Shown: piece by piece, positions 1-7,766 of the stretch
How positions within the stretch are numbered: the first letter of the stretch is position 1
Layout: each line of letters begins with the position of its first letter
Assembly: GCF_000418555.1 (NCBI RefSeq)
Contig: NZ_ATKM01000023.1
Coordinates: 1-64,000 of the forward strand
Origin: Pseudomonas sp. P818
GTDB taxonomy: Bacteria > Pseudomonadota > Gammaproteobacteria > Pseudomonadales > Pseudomonadaceae
Reading direction: 5' to 3'
Length of the DNA stretch: 64,000 nt
Position numbers and translations under genes: made by a program
Notes under the pieces: generated by a model
Told to the model about the DNA's origin: nothing
Database searches by the model: none
Seen by the model: only the letters and a program-made list of their open reading frames with translations

Positions 1-853
1 CCCCCTGATCGGCGGTAGCCATGCCGTTGGTATCGGGCTGCAGGGTGTCGTAGGCGAGCATCGGCAGGCGACGCACACGGCGCTCGCCGCGGTTGAAACG
101 CCAGGCCTTGCGAATCGCCAGCACCTGATCCAGGGTCTCTTGCACCACCAGTGCCGAGCCGGCCAGCTTGGCCGGTGCCACGACCTTGTACTTGTAGAAG
201 AACAGGGTGTTGTCCAGATCCTGCGGGGCAACGCCTTCGCGGCCGTAGAGGAAATAGATGTCGCGCTCGAGCTTGAGCAGGTTGTAGCTGCCATTGGCAA
301 GCACGGCAGCCTGATTGGTGGCCATGCTGATCTGGTCGCCACGGTAACGCATGATGTGGTTCCAGATGGCCTCCTGGCCGTTCTGCGGTATGGGGAACGG
401 CACGCCGGCCGCAGCACCCTGCACACCATTGCCGCCGGAAATCAGCTCGGCATTGAGCGCATTGAAGCGGGTGGCATCGTAGATGCGCTGCGGCGCAGCT
501 GCACTGCGGCGAGTCGGGAAGACGCGCAGATAGAAGCTGGGGTTCTGCTGCAGCAGGGCCTTGAGGCCAAGCGGCAGTAGCTGCTCATACTGCGCCAGGT
601 TCTGTCCGTCGACGCGATAGAGCAGCCTGTCACCCGCGTAAGGGTCAGGGTGGTGCATACCGGACTGGTAACCGGCTGGCGGCGTCGCCAGACCACCCGT
701 CCAGGCCGGAATGGTGCCGGCAGCATTACCCGCACGCTCACCGCCCAGCGGGGTCAGGTCCTGCTCCAGGCGTGCGGCCTGGCTCGCATCGACCTTGGCC
801 TGGGCCTGAAAGGCCAGGGCGGTCAGCAGAAGAATGGAAACCGATCTCAACAC
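1..853 (-). CDS. DUF1329 domain-containing protein, 3' part cut by window edge
   Basis: The reading frame stays open on the minus strand from position 853 to the left edge, giving about 284 N-terminal residues. It starts MLRSVSILLLTALAFQAQAK, a typical Sec signal peptide, followed by a region with LEQDLTPLGGERAGN and IPAWTGGL, which are hallmarks of DUF1329. The likely start is GTG at 853 (or TTG at 850), preceded by an AAGGAG ribosome-binding site at a good distance; no ATG start fits. DUF1329 proteins are exported, about 450 residues long and usually paired with a DUF1302 outer-membrane protein, so the partner may lie left of the window. Their biochemical function is not established. Family assignment is from motif memory and is fairly secure. 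Confidence 0.8.
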   Translation of the reverse strand, partial: MLRSVSILLLTALAFQAQAKVDASQAARLEQDLTPLGGERAGNAAGTIPAWTGGLATPPAGYQSGMHHPDPYAGDRLLYRVDGQNLAQYEQLLPLGLKALLQQNPSFYLRVFPTRRSAAAPQRIYDATRFNALNAELISGGNGVQGAAAGVPFPIPQNGQEAIWNHIMRYRGDQISMATNQAAVLANGSYNLLKLERDIYFLYGREGVAPQDLDNTLFFYKYKVVAPAKLAGSALVVQETLDQVLAIRKAWRFNRGERRVRRLPMLAYDTLQPDTNGMATADQG

Positions 854-943
854 AATGCTCTCCTTGCGCCGCCATGGCAGTGGCGTCGCCAATATCTACA
901 GGCCTTGCAGGCATGCTTATCGTTGTTGTGTCTTGAGAGCCTT

Positions 944-1068
944 TTCACGATCTCGCGAGCTAGCGCGATACAAGGCAAAAGCAAGCGAGGAAGCGGAGTT
1001 TACAAGTAGTAAATGAGCATCCGAGCTTGTTTTTAACGCAGTAGCGCCGACGCGCAGCAGATCGTGAA
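944..1068. repeat. MITE-like interspersed element with 10-bp terminal inverted repeats
   Basis: The 320-bp gap between the DUF1329 gene and trmB holds no convincing gene. It contains a 125-bp block bounded by TTCACGATCT (944-953) and its exact reverse complement AGATCGTGAA (1059-1068). The interior is less GC-rich than its surroundings. The short reading frames across it look like those often miscalled as hypothetical proteins in Pseudomonas genomes. There is no second copy in this window, so the claim that it is repeated rests on recollection of similar intergenic sequences. No transposase is present. Confidence 0.5.
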
Positions 1069-1176
1069 CAGGTTCTGAGGTGAGGCGCCATCCTGGCCGT
1101 CGGTTCATCCCGATCTAATCATGCATCCTTCAGATTCTGGCCTGGGCGGTCCCTGGCGGCAGGGATCGCCCGGTCC

Positions 1177-1893
1177 TTATTCCTGACGCTGAAACTTGAG
1201 ATCCCATACGCCATGGCCGAGGCGCTCGCCGCGACGCTCGAACTTGGTCACCGGGCGCTCCTCGGGGCGCGGCACATAGGTGCCATCGGCAGCCAGGTTG
1301 CGATAGCCCGGCGCCGCGTTCATCACCTCGAGCATGTGCTCGGCGTAGTTTTCCCAGTCGGTAGCCATGTGCAGCACACCGCCGATCTTCAGCTTGCTGC
1401 GCACCAGCTCGGCGAAGGCCGGCTGCACGATGCGGCGCTTGTGATGACGCGACTTGTGCCAGGGATCAGGGAAGAACAGCAACACGCGATCGAGACTGGC
1501 ATCGGCGACGCAATCGCGCAGCACTTCCAGTGCATCGCAGCTGTACACACGGATGTTGCTCAGGTTCTGCGCCATGGCGCCATTGAGCAGCGCACCAACA
1601 CCGGGCTTGTGCACCTCGACGCCGATGAAATCCTGCTCGGGCGCGGCAGCGGCCATCTCAAGGGTGGAGTGGCCCATGCCGAAGCCGATCTCGAAGGTAC
1701 GCGGCGCGCTGCGCCCGAACACCTGATCGAAGTCACGCAGGCCGTCTTCCAGTTCCAGGCCGAACAGCGGCCAACCCTTGTCGATGCCACGCTGCTGGCC
1801 TTCGGTCATGCGCCCAGCGCGCATCACGAAGCTCTTGATGGTACGGCGCTGGCGACCGTCTTCGGTCAGTTCGGGCTGTTGGGTATCGGTCAT
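1177..1893 (-). CDS. trmB: tRNA (guanine-N7-)-methyltransferase
   Basis: This 238-residue cytosolic enzyme transfers a methyl group from SAM to N7 of G46 in the variable loop of tRNAs. The SAM-binding loop is visible as [15 protein letters not shown], and the family signature [12 protein letters not shown] follows in the second half. The C-terminus carries the expected [20 protein letters not shown] region. Length matches bacterial TrmB. It starts 10 bp after the thiG stop on the same strand, so trmB is probably the last gene of a thiS-thiG-trmB transcript, an arrangement also seen in other pseudomonads. Confidence 0.96.
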   Translation of the reverse strand: MTDTQQPELTEDGRQRRTIKSFVMRAGRMTEGQQRGIDKGWPLFGLELEDGLRDFDQVFGRSAPRTFEIGFGMGHSTLEMAAAAPEQDFIGVEVHKPGVGALLNGAMAQNLSNIRVYSCDALEVLRDCVADASLDRVLLFFPDPWHKSRHHKRRIVQPAFAELVRSKLKIGGVLHMATDWENYAEHMLEVMNAAPGYRNLAADGTYVPRPEERPVTKFERRGERLGHGVWDLKFQRQE

Positions 1894-1903
1894 GTGAAGC
1901 TCG

Positions 1904-2698
1904 TTAGTTGATCAGGCCGGTGAGGGGCGACGACGCACTGGCATAGAGTTTCTTCGGCATACGCCCGGCCAGGTAGGCCAGGCGACCAGCCTCGACGGCA
2001 TGCTGCATGGCGCGCGCCATCAGCACCGGGTTCTGCGCTTCCGCGATGGCGCTGTTCATCAGCACCGCCTCGCAGCCCAGCTCCATGGCGATGGTGGCGT
2101 CGGAGGCCGTGCCCACGCCGGCATCGACCAGCACCGGCACCTTCGATTCCTCGAGGATGATGCGCAGGTTGTAGGGGTTGCAGATACCCAGGCCCGAGCC
2201 GATCAGGCCGGCCAGCGGCATCACCGCGATGCAGCCGATCTCGGCCAGCTGGCGGGCAATGATCGGATCGTCGCTGGTGTACACCATGACGTCGAAGCCG
2301 TCCTTGACCAGCACTTCGGCGGCCTTGATGGTTTCGATGACGTTGGGAAACAGGGTCTTCTGGTCAGCCAGCACTTCCAGCTTGACCAGGTTGTGGCCAT
2401 CGAGCAGCTCACGCGCCAGGCGGCAGGTGCGCACGGCCTCGACGGCGTCGTAGCAGCCGGCGGTATTGGGCAGGATGGTGTACTTGTCCGGGCTGATCAC
2501 ATCGAGCAGGTTCGGCTCGCCGGGATTCTGGCCGATATTGGTGCGGCGCACGGCCACGGTGACGATTTCGGCACCGGAAGCCGCGATGGCATCACGGGTC
2601 TCGTCCATATCCTTGTACTTGCCGGTACCGACCAGCAGGCGCGACTGGAACGTACGACCGGCCAGGGTGAAGGGCTTGTCGCTGAGAACTTGGCTCAT
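1904..2698 (-). CDS. thiG: Thiazole synthase
   Basis: ThiG condenses 1-deoxy-D-xylulose 5-phosphate, dehydroglycine and the sulfur carried by ThiS thiocarboxylate into the thiazole phosphate moiety of thiamine. The 264-residue protein has the expected TIM-barrel order: [15 protein letters not shown] near the N-terminus, [16 protein letters not shown] containing the Schiff-base lysine, then [13 protein letters not shown] and [11 protein letters not shown], the phosphate-binding end. It lies 18 bp downstream of thiS in the same direction, consistent with co-production of enzyme and sulfur carrier. No TPP riboswitch was recognised upstream of thiS. Confidence 0.97.
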   Translation of the reverse strand: MSQVLSDKPFTLAGRTFQSRLLVGTGKYKDMDETRDAIAASGAEIVTVAVRRTNIGQNPGEPNLLDVISPDKYTILPNTAGCYDAVEAVRTCRLARELLDGHNLVKLEVLADQKTLFPNVIETIKAAEVLVKDGFDVMVYTSDDPIIARQLAEIGCIAVMPLAGLIGSGLGICNPYNLRIILEESKVPVLVDAGVGTASDATIAMELGCEAVLMNSAIAEAQNPVLMARAMQHAVEAGRLAYLAGRMPKKLYASASSPLTGLIN

Positions 2699-2716
2699 GG
2701 AATACTCCTCGTGAAG

Positions 2717-2917
2717 TCAACCGCCGCCGATGGCGTGCACCACTTCCACCTGGTCGCCTTCGGCGAGCTGGGTACTGTCGTGCTGGCTGCGTGGAACGAT
2801 GTCCAGATTGAGCTCGACCGCCACACGGCGCCCGGTCAGGTCGAGGCGAACCAACAGGTCGGCGACGCTCTGGTTATCCGGCAGTTCGAAGGGTTCACCA
2901 TTCAACTGGATACGCAT
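2717..2917 (-). CDS. thiS: Sulfur carrier protein ThiS
   Basis: A 66-residue ubiquitin-like protein ending in AIGGG. The terminal Gly-Gly is the site adenylated by ThiF-type enzymes and converted to a thiocarboxylate that donates sulfur to ThiG. The sequence begins MRIQLNGEPFELPDNQSVAD, typical of ThiS, and has full family length. It is the first gene of the thiS-thiG-trmB group. No thiF or other thiamine genes are present nearby, so the activating enzyme must be encoded elsewhere. Confidence 0.95.
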   Translation of the reverse strand: MRIQLNGEPFELPDNQSVADLLVRLDLTGRRVAVELNLDIVPRSQHDSTQLAEGDQVEVVHAIGGG

Positions 2918-3019
2918 GACGACTCGGTCACAACTAGAAAGAGGGCCGGCATTCTAGCCCGACAGCCGTCTTCGACCAAGGCTAAAAGGCGCCATTCGTC
3001 CTCATTTCTGACGCCAGAG

Positions 3020-3391
3020 TCAGGCCAGTCTCCAGGCCGCCAAACCCAGGCTCAGCCAGCCGATCAGGAAGGCGACGCCGCCGAACGGGGTGATCATGCC
3101 GAGCTTGCCGATACCGCTGAGGGTCAGCAGGTAGAGGCTGCCGGAGAACAGCAGGATGCCCACGGCGAAGGCGCCACCGGCCAGGTTTACCAAGCGTCCG
3201 GGCATGTGCAGTGCCAGCAGACCGACGCCGAATAGGGCCAGCGCGTGGATCAGCTGATAGTGCGTGCCGGTCTGGAAGACGGCCAGATACTCAGGCGTCA
3301 GACGATTCTTCAGACCGTGAGCGGCAAAGGCGCCCAGAGCGACGCCGGTAAAGCCGGCAAAAGCGGATAACAGCAGCCAGAGACGAGCCAT
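3020..3391 (-). CDS. DUF423 family membrane protein
   Basis: This 123-residue, strongly hydrophobic protein belongs to the DUF423 (YgdD-like) family. It begins MARLWLLLSAFAGFTGVALG with GAFAAHGLKNRLTPE soon after, the best-known family signature. About four membrane helices are predicted by eye. Family members are small inner-membrane proteins without an established function. The gene reads away from mtgA, separated by an unusual region with two terminator-like repeats, and toward thiS. Function cannot be inferred from context. Confidence 0.88.
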   Translation of the reverse strand: MARLWLLLSAFAGFTGVALGAFAAHGLKNRLTPEYLAVFQTGTHYQLIHALALFGVGLLALHMPGRLVNLAGGAFAVGILLFSGSLYLLTLSGIGKLGMITPFGGVAFLIGWLSLGLAAWRLA

Positions 3392-3529
3392 GCAACCTCC
3401 AGAAGGGATCGAGCTGGCTCAGTTTAACCACTGAAAGCACAGGCGAGAGAGGCACTATTGTCACACCCGGAGCTTATTCGGAAGTGTTGGCAGGAATGTC
3501 TGCGGATTATCTTGTGAAACCATCCCGGA

Positions 3530-3567
3530 CAGAGCCGACGTCAAAAATCGCTCCCGGCGATTTTTTG
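3530..3567. terminator. Terminator-like hairpin, repeat copy 1
   Basis: First of two identical 38-bp units. Its core is AAAAATCGC (3543-3551), a 5-nt loop and GCGATTTTT (3557-3565), an A-flanked and T-flanked stem that could act as an intrinsic terminator in either direction. It lies between two divergent genes, where a terminator is not normally expected. Confidence 0.6.
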
Positions 3568-3606
3568 CTACCCGCCATCCCTGGCGGTAACCCTTCGGGC
3601 CGTCGG

Positions 3607-3644
3607 CAGAGCCGACGTCAAAAATCGCTCCCGGCGATTTTTTG
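3607..3644. terminator. Terminator-like hairpin, repeat copy 2
   Basis: Exact second copy of the 38-bp unit at 3530-3567, offset by 77 bp. It is partly nested with another hairpin, CGTCGG/CCGACG at 3601-3617. It ends 36 bp before the mtgA start codon, so any mtgA promoter upstream of it would read through the hairpin. The spacer between the copies also holds an inverted repeat (CCGCCA/TGGCGG). Confidence 0.6.
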
Positions 3645-3680
3645 TTTTAATAGCGCCACGCCCAATCATTGCGAGACTCC

Positions 3681-4409
3681 ATGCTCCGAGCCCTGACCCG
3701 CCGCCTGCTGAAATTGCTGCTCTGGCTGATGCTGGCCAGCGCCCTGCTGGTGCTCATGCTGCGTTGGGTGCCCCCGCCCGGCACGGCGCTGATGATCGAA
3801 CGCAAGATCGAGTCCTGGGGCAGCGGGCAGTCGCTGGAACTCAAGCGTCAGTGGCGCCCGTGGAACGAGCTGCCGGACCATCTGAAGATGGCGGTGATCG
3901 CCGCCGAAGACCAGAAGTTCGCCGAGCACTGGGGCTTCGACATGAATGCCATCCAGGCGGCGCTGGCGCACAATCAGAGTGGCGGCTCGCTGCGTGGCGC
4001 CAGCACCCTCAGCCAGCAGGTGGCCAAGAACCTGTTCCTCTGGTCCGGGCGCAGCTGGCTGCGCAAAGGGCTGGAAGCCTGGTTCACCGCGCTGATCGAG
4101 CTGCTCTGGTCGAAGGAACGCATCCTCGAGGTCTATCTCAACAGCGTCGAATGGGGCGATGGCATCTTCGGCGCCGAAGCCGCCGCACAGCATCATTTCG
4201 GCGTCGGCGCGCCTTACCTCAATCGCCAGCAGGCCAGCCAGCTGGCTGCCGTGCTACCCAACCCGCTGCGCTGGAGCGCAGGCCGGCCGAATGGCTACGT
4301 GATCCGCCGCGCGGCCTGGATTCGCCAGCAGATGAATCAGCTTGGCGGCAGCCACTACCTCAACCAGCTCAAGCCGCAGCGCCCCGATTGGTGGCCACGC
4401 TGGCTGTAA
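3681..4409 (+). CDS. mtgA: Monofunctional biosynthetic peptidoglycan transglycosylase
   Basis: MtgA is an inner-membrane glycosyltransferase of family GT51 that polymerises lipid II into glycan strands without a transpeptidase domain. The 242-residue protein has one N-terminal membrane helix (LLLWLMLASALLVLMLRWV) and then the GT51 motifs: AVIAAEDQKFAEHWGFD with the catalytic glutamate, GASTLSQQVAKNLFL, and KERILEVYLNSVEWGDGIFG. The ATG at 3681 is preferred over the in-frame TTG at 3669 because it gives the usual short cytosolic tail MLRALTRRLL. The gene is monocistronic, divergent from the DUF423 gene and convergent with the next gene. Confidence 0.95.
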   Translation: MLRALTRRLLKLLLWLMLASALLVLMLRWVPPPGTALMIERKIESWGSGQSLELKRQWRPWNELPDHLKMAVIAAEDQKFAEHWGFDMNAIQAALAHNQSGGSLRGASTLSQQVAKNLFLWSGRSWLRKGLEAWFTALIELLWSKERILEVYLNSVEWGDGIFGAEAAAQHHFGVGAPYLNRQQASQLAAVLPNPLRWSAGRPNGYVIRRAAWIRQQMNQLGGSHYLNQLKPQRPDWWPRWL

Positions 4410-4410
4410 G

Positions 4411-5022
4411 CTAGCGAGTAGCCCGAAATGCCTTGCGCGGCACCGCATGCAACAGCGCGACGTCATCGCCATGCAGATGCACGGTCAACCCCCACTGCGG
4501 ATACACCCAGGCCTGACCATCGACCAGCTCCAGGGACAGACGAGGCTGCCCGAGGCTGGCGGCCAGGCGCTCGCTGGCCAGCGTTTGCGGGGCATGCAGA
4601 TTGAGGCTGGCGATGGGGAAGGTGGCCATCTGCGCAGTCAGCGACTCATCCAGCGCTAATTCGGCATCGCCTGCTTTCAGGCCTTGCGCCGCCATCAGAC
4701 TGTCGCGCTGATTCTTGCTCAAGGCCAGTTCAGCCTGCAGCGACCATTCGCCCTCCTCCCCTTCGAGCGTCGCTCGATAGGACAGCCGTGCGCCGTCCAG
4801 ACGCGGCTCCAGCCACAGCTCGCCCGGGGCCAGTGCCTGCACATCACGCAGCGTAAGCCCATCTTCGGCCAGCGGCTGCAACAGCGCATCGCGCCACTGC
4901 TGCAGGTTGGCCACCGGCTGAACCTCGCTGCTGCGCATCAACCAGGCGCCCCAGGCGAAGAACAGCACGGCAACGGTCGCGAATATCAGCCAGTGCTGCG
5001 CTTTCAGCGGGGCTTTGTTCAA
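4411..5022 (-). CDS. Hypothetical membrane-anchored protein
   Basis: A protein of about 203 residues that I do not recognise. It has one N-terminal membrane helix (HWLIFATVAVLFFAWGAWLM) followed by a soluble domain of about 170 residues, presumably periplasmic, with alternating hydrophobic strands. The start is taken as TTG at 5022 because GGAG lies 8 bp upstream; a TTG at 5043 would fall inside the rpoH terminator hairpin. It follows rpoH on the same strand and ends head-to-head with mtgA, only 1 bp from its stop. A hypothetical gene sits at the same place in P. aeruginosa. No catalytic motif is visible. Confidence 0.7.
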   Translation of the reverse strand: MNKAPLKAQHWLIFATVAVLFFAWGAWLMRSSEVQPVANLQQWRDALLQPLAEDGLTLRDVQALAPGELWLEPRLDGARLSYRATLEGEEGEWSLQAELALSKNQRDSLMAAQGLKAGDAELALDESLTAQMATFPIASLNLHAPQTLASERLAASLGQPRLSLELVDGQAWVYPQWGLTVHLHGDDVALLHAVPRKAFRATR

Positions 5023-5041
5023 GGCGGTTGCTCCAGACAGC

Positions 5042-5068
5042 AAAAAGCCGCACCAGGGTGCGGCTTTT
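5042..5068 (-). terminator. Intrinsic terminator of rpoH
   Basis: AAAAGCCGCACC and GGTGCGGCTTTT form an 11-12 bp stem with a tiny loop, ending in a T-run on the minus strand. It lies 16 bp after the rpoH stop codon. Confidence 0.85.
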
Positions 5069-5083
5069 CGGGTTACGGCAGAC

Positions 5084-5938
5084 TCAGGCGGCGATACAGC
5101 CCTTGAGCTTGTTCATGGCGTTCTTCTCGAGCTGGCGGATACGCTCGGCCGAGACGTTGTACTTGGCGGCCAGGTCGTGCAGTGTCGCCTTCTCTTCGGC
5201 CAGCCAGCGCTGGTAGAGAATGTCGCGGCTACGCTCGTCCAGACTTTCCAGCGCTTCGTGCAGGTTGCTGCTGGAACTGTCGCTCCAATCGGCATCCTCG
5301 AGCTGACGAGCCGGGTCGTAGCGGTGATCTTCCAGGTAATGCGCGGGCGACTGGAAGGCGCTGTCGTCATCGGCATCGGCAGCCGGGTCGAAGGCCATGT
5401 CCTGGCCGGTCAGGCGACTTTCCATCTCGCGCACTTCGTGCGGTTCGACGCCCAGGCTTTCCGCTACCGCAGTGACTTCATCGTTGTTCAGCCAGGCCAG
5501 ACGCTTCTTCTGGCTGCGCAGGTTGAAGAACAGTTTGCGCTGCGCCTTGGTGGTGGCCACCTTGACGATGCGCCAGTTCTTCAGGATGAACTCGTGGATT
5601 TCCGCACGAATCCAGTGCACCGCGAAGGACACCAGGCGCACGCCCATTTCCGGGTTGAAGCGCTTGACCGCCTTCATCAGGCCGACGTTGCCTTCCTGGA
5701 TCAGGTCGGCCTGGGCCAGACCATAACCGGAGTAGCTGCGGGCGATATGCACCACGAAACGCAGGTGGGCCAGCACCATCTGGCGGGCGGCCTCGAGGTC
5801 CTGCTGATAGTAAAGATTTTCGGCCAGTTCACGCTCCTGCTCGGGCGTCAGCAGCGGGATGCTGTTGACCGCATGCACGTAAGCTTCCAGGTTGGCGCCT
5901 GGAACAAGGGCATGAACAGGTTGCAAGGAAGTGGACAT
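5084..5938 (-). CDS. rpoH: RNA polymerase heat-shock sigma factor sigma-32
   Basis: RpoH directs RNA polymerase to heat-shock promoters. The 284-residue protein shows region 2 ([40 protein letters not shown]), the RpoH box just after region 2 ([15 protein letters not shown]), and region 4 with its helix-turn-helix ([19 protein letters not shown]). The frame is open to 6037, but ATG 5938 is correct: it gives [20 protein letters not shown] as in other pseudomonads and has CGGAGGA upstream. A strong terminator follows. In PAO1, rpoH also lies next to ftsX. Confidence 0.97.
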   Translation of the reverse strand: MSTSLQPVHALVPGANLEAYVHAVNSIPLLTPEQERELAENLYYQQDLEAARQMVLAHLRFVVHIARSYSGYGLAQADLIQEGNVGLMKAVKRFNPEMGVRLVSFAVHWIRAEIHEFILKNWRIVKVATTKAQRKLFFNLRSQKKRLAWLNNDEVTAVAESLGVEPHEVREMESRLTGQDMAFDPAADADDDSAFQSPAHYLEDHRYDPARQLEDADWSDSSSSNLHEALESLDERSRDILYQRWLAEEKATLHDLAAKYNVSAERIRQLEKNAMNKLKGCIAA

Positions 5939-5967
5939 TCGAATCCTCCGATTCACGAAACTCGTGC

Positions 5968-5976
5968 AGTTTAGCA
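5968..5976 (-). promoter_or_regulatory. Candidate extended -10 element for rpoH
   Basis: On the minus strand the sequence reads TGCTAAACT, an extended -10 motif (TGn plus a TAAACT hexamer) about 30 bp upstream of the rpoH start codon. No good -35 hexamer is visible at the usual distance. rpoH typically has several promoters, so this would be only one of them. Confidence 0.35.
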
Positions 5977-6081
5977 CTGCCCTATCTGATGCAGAGCCTG
6001 TGGATAAGTTCCTGCCCAGATAGTCAATATCAACCAAATCAATAAGGTGTCAGCTGGCGTTCAGCCTTGCCGAAAGGCGCC

Positions 6082-7098
6082 TCAACGGGGCGCCAGTTCG
6101 TTCAGATGACGCGCCACTGCCAGCCAGGCGCCAATATAGCCCAACAGCACGGCGCCAAGCAGCAGCGAAAAACCGTCGGACGAAGGTACGCCACCCAGGG
6201 CGAAATCGCTACCGTAAAGTCCCGCTAAACGTACTACAGCATCGTTCAGCCAATCCAGCCCGAAGGCCAGCAGCAACCAGGCGAAGATACCGGCACCGAA
6301 ACCGTACAACGCGCCCATATAAAGGAAGGGACGTCGCACGTAGCCATCGGTTCCACCTACCAGCTTGATCACCTCGATCTCGGCGCGGCGATTCTCGATG
6401 TGCAGGCGGATGGTATTACCGATCACAAGCAGCAGCGCCAGGATCAGCAGCAGGCTGAGACCGAAGACGAAGCGATCACCCAGTTTGAGGATGGCAGTCA
6501 GACGCTCGACCCAGACCAGATCGAGCTGTGCCTGCTCCACCTTGGGCAGCTCCGCCAGGCGCTGGCGCAGGGCTTCGAGCTTGGCCTTGTCGACTTCCTT
6601 CGGCGTGACCAGGACCACGCCTGGCAGCGGGTTCTCCGGCAGTTCCTTGAGCGCCTGGCCCAGGCCGGAGAGCTGCTGGAACTCTTCCAGCGCCTGCTCG
6701 CGGCTGATCCACTCGGCCTCGGAAACATCATCCATCGCCGCGATCTGTTCGCGCAGCGCCTGACCATCGCGCTCGCTGGCGGACATGTCGAGGAACAGGG
6801 AAATCTGAGCGGCGCGCTGCCAGGAGCCGCCGAGCTTCTCGACGTTGTCCAGCAGCAGCGACAGGCCCATGGGCAGGCTCAGCGCCACGGCCATCACCCA
6901 GCAGGTGAAAAAACTGCCGATGGGCTGGCGCGCCAGGCGACGCAGGCTGTCCACCAGGCTGGCGCGGTGACTTTCCAGCCAGGCATGGAACAGCGTGCGG
7001 AAATCCGGCTCGTCGGCCGGGCCGTCCACCACCTTGTTGCGCGGCGCCGCGCCGACACGCTCGGCCGGTTGCGGGGTGGGCATCTTCGATGCGCTCAT
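6082..7098 (-). CDS. ftsX: Cell division protein FtsX
   Basis: FtsX is the membrane subunit of the FtsEX complex, an ABC-type mechanotransmitter that activates peptidoglycan hydrolases at the division septum. The 338-residue protein has a cytosolic N-terminal tail of about 65 residues, a first membrane helix (FFTCWVMAVALSLPMGLSLLL), a periplasmic domain of about 100 residues (to roughly 205), and three C-terminal helices in the FtsX/MacB-like permease fold. Its ATG overlaps the ftsE stop codon (ATGA at 7098), indicating translational coupling in ftsY-ftsE-ftsX. Confidence 0.96.
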   Translation of the reverse strand: MSASKMPTPQPAERVGAAPRNKVVDGPADEPDFRTLFHAWLESHRASLVDSLRRLARQPIGSFFTCWVMAVALSLPMGLSLLLDNVEKLGGSWQRAAQISLFLDMSASERDGQALREQIAAMDDVSEAEWISREQALEEFQQLSGLGQALKELPENPLPGVVLVTPKEVDKAKLEALRQRLAELPKVEQAQLDLVWVERLTAILKLGDRFVFGLSLLLILALLLVIGNTIRLHIENRRAEIEVIKLVGGTDGYVRRPFLYMGALYGFGAGIFAWLLLAFGLDWLNDAVVRLAGLYGSDFALGGVPSSDGFSLLLGAVLLGYIGAWLAVARHLNELAPR

Positions 7099-7766
7099 CA
7101 GGCAGCCTCCCCGTCACCGATCAGGCGACCACGCTGCAGGGTGAGCATGCGCTGGCGCATGCGCGCGATCAGCGCCAGGTCGTGGCTGGCGATCAACACC
7201 GTGGTACCCAGCTGGTTGATGTCCTCGAACACGCCCATGATCTCGGCAGCGAGGCGCGGGTCGAGGTTACCGGTGGGCTCATCCGCCAGCAGCAGGGCCG
7301 GCCGGTGGACGATGGCGCGGGCGATGCCGACGCGCTGCTGCTGACCGGTGGACAGATCCCCCGGCGCTTGCGCGGCCTTGTCGCTGAGGCTGACGCGCTC
7401 CAGCGCCGCGCCGACGCGCTTGGCGATCTCCGGCTTGGACAGACCGAGAATCTGCAGCGGCAGGGCGACGTTGTCGTAGACCGTGCGATCGAACAGCAGT
7501 TGGTGATTCTGGAACACCACGCCGATCTGTCGGCGCAGGAAGGGAATCTGCGCGTTGGTGATGGTGGACAGATCCTGCCCGGCCAGCAGCAGCTTGCCGC
7601 TGGTGGGCCGTTCCATCGCCAGCAGCAGGCGCAACAGCGTGCTCTTGCCGGCACCGGAGTGACCGGTGACGAAGAGAAATTCGCCGGGGCGAACGCGGAA
7701 AGTCAGCTCGTGCAGCCCGACATGGCCATTGGGGTAACGCTTGGCGACCTGCTCGAATCGGATCAT
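7098..7766 (-). CDS. ftsE: Cell division ATP-binding protein FtsE
   Basis: ATPase partner of FtsX at the divisome. The 222-residue protein has Walker A (GHSGAGKSTLL), a Q-loop region (GVVFQNHQLL), the ABC signature (LSTGQQQRVGIARAI), Walker B (LLLADEPTG) and the switch histidine (IASHDLAL). These residues indicate a functional ATPase. Both ends overlap its neighbours by a few bases, with ftsY upstream and ftsX downstream, so the three genes form one operon as in most gammaproteobacteria. Confidence 0.97.
   Translation of the reverse strand: MIRFEQVAKRYPNGHVGLHELTFRVRPGEFLFVTGHSGAGKSTLLRLLLAMERPTSGKLLLAGQDLSTITNAQIPFLRRQIGVVFQNHQLLFDRTVYDNVALPLQILGLSKPEIAKRVGAALERVSLSDKAAQAPGDLSTGQQQRVGIARAIVHRPALLLADEPTGNLDPRLAAEIMGVFEDINQLGTTVLIASHDLALIARMRQRMLTLQRGRLIGDGEAA

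Noticed and set aside
917-1108. Short open frames across the MITE-like element
   Set aside because: They are translations of a palindromic, probably repeated, non-coding block, with no ribosome site or domain.
2717-3020. TPP riboswitch upstream of thiS
   Set aside because: No recognisable thi-box such as the CTGAGA motif was found in the short gap upstream of thiS.
3530-3644. CRISPR-like array
   Set aside because: Only two units, each a terminator-like hairpin; no spacers of regular size and no cas genes nearby.
3484-3696. A 70-residue frame upstream of mtgA
   Set aside because: It is made by the tandem 38-bp repeats and overlaps the mtgA start; no signal of coding function.
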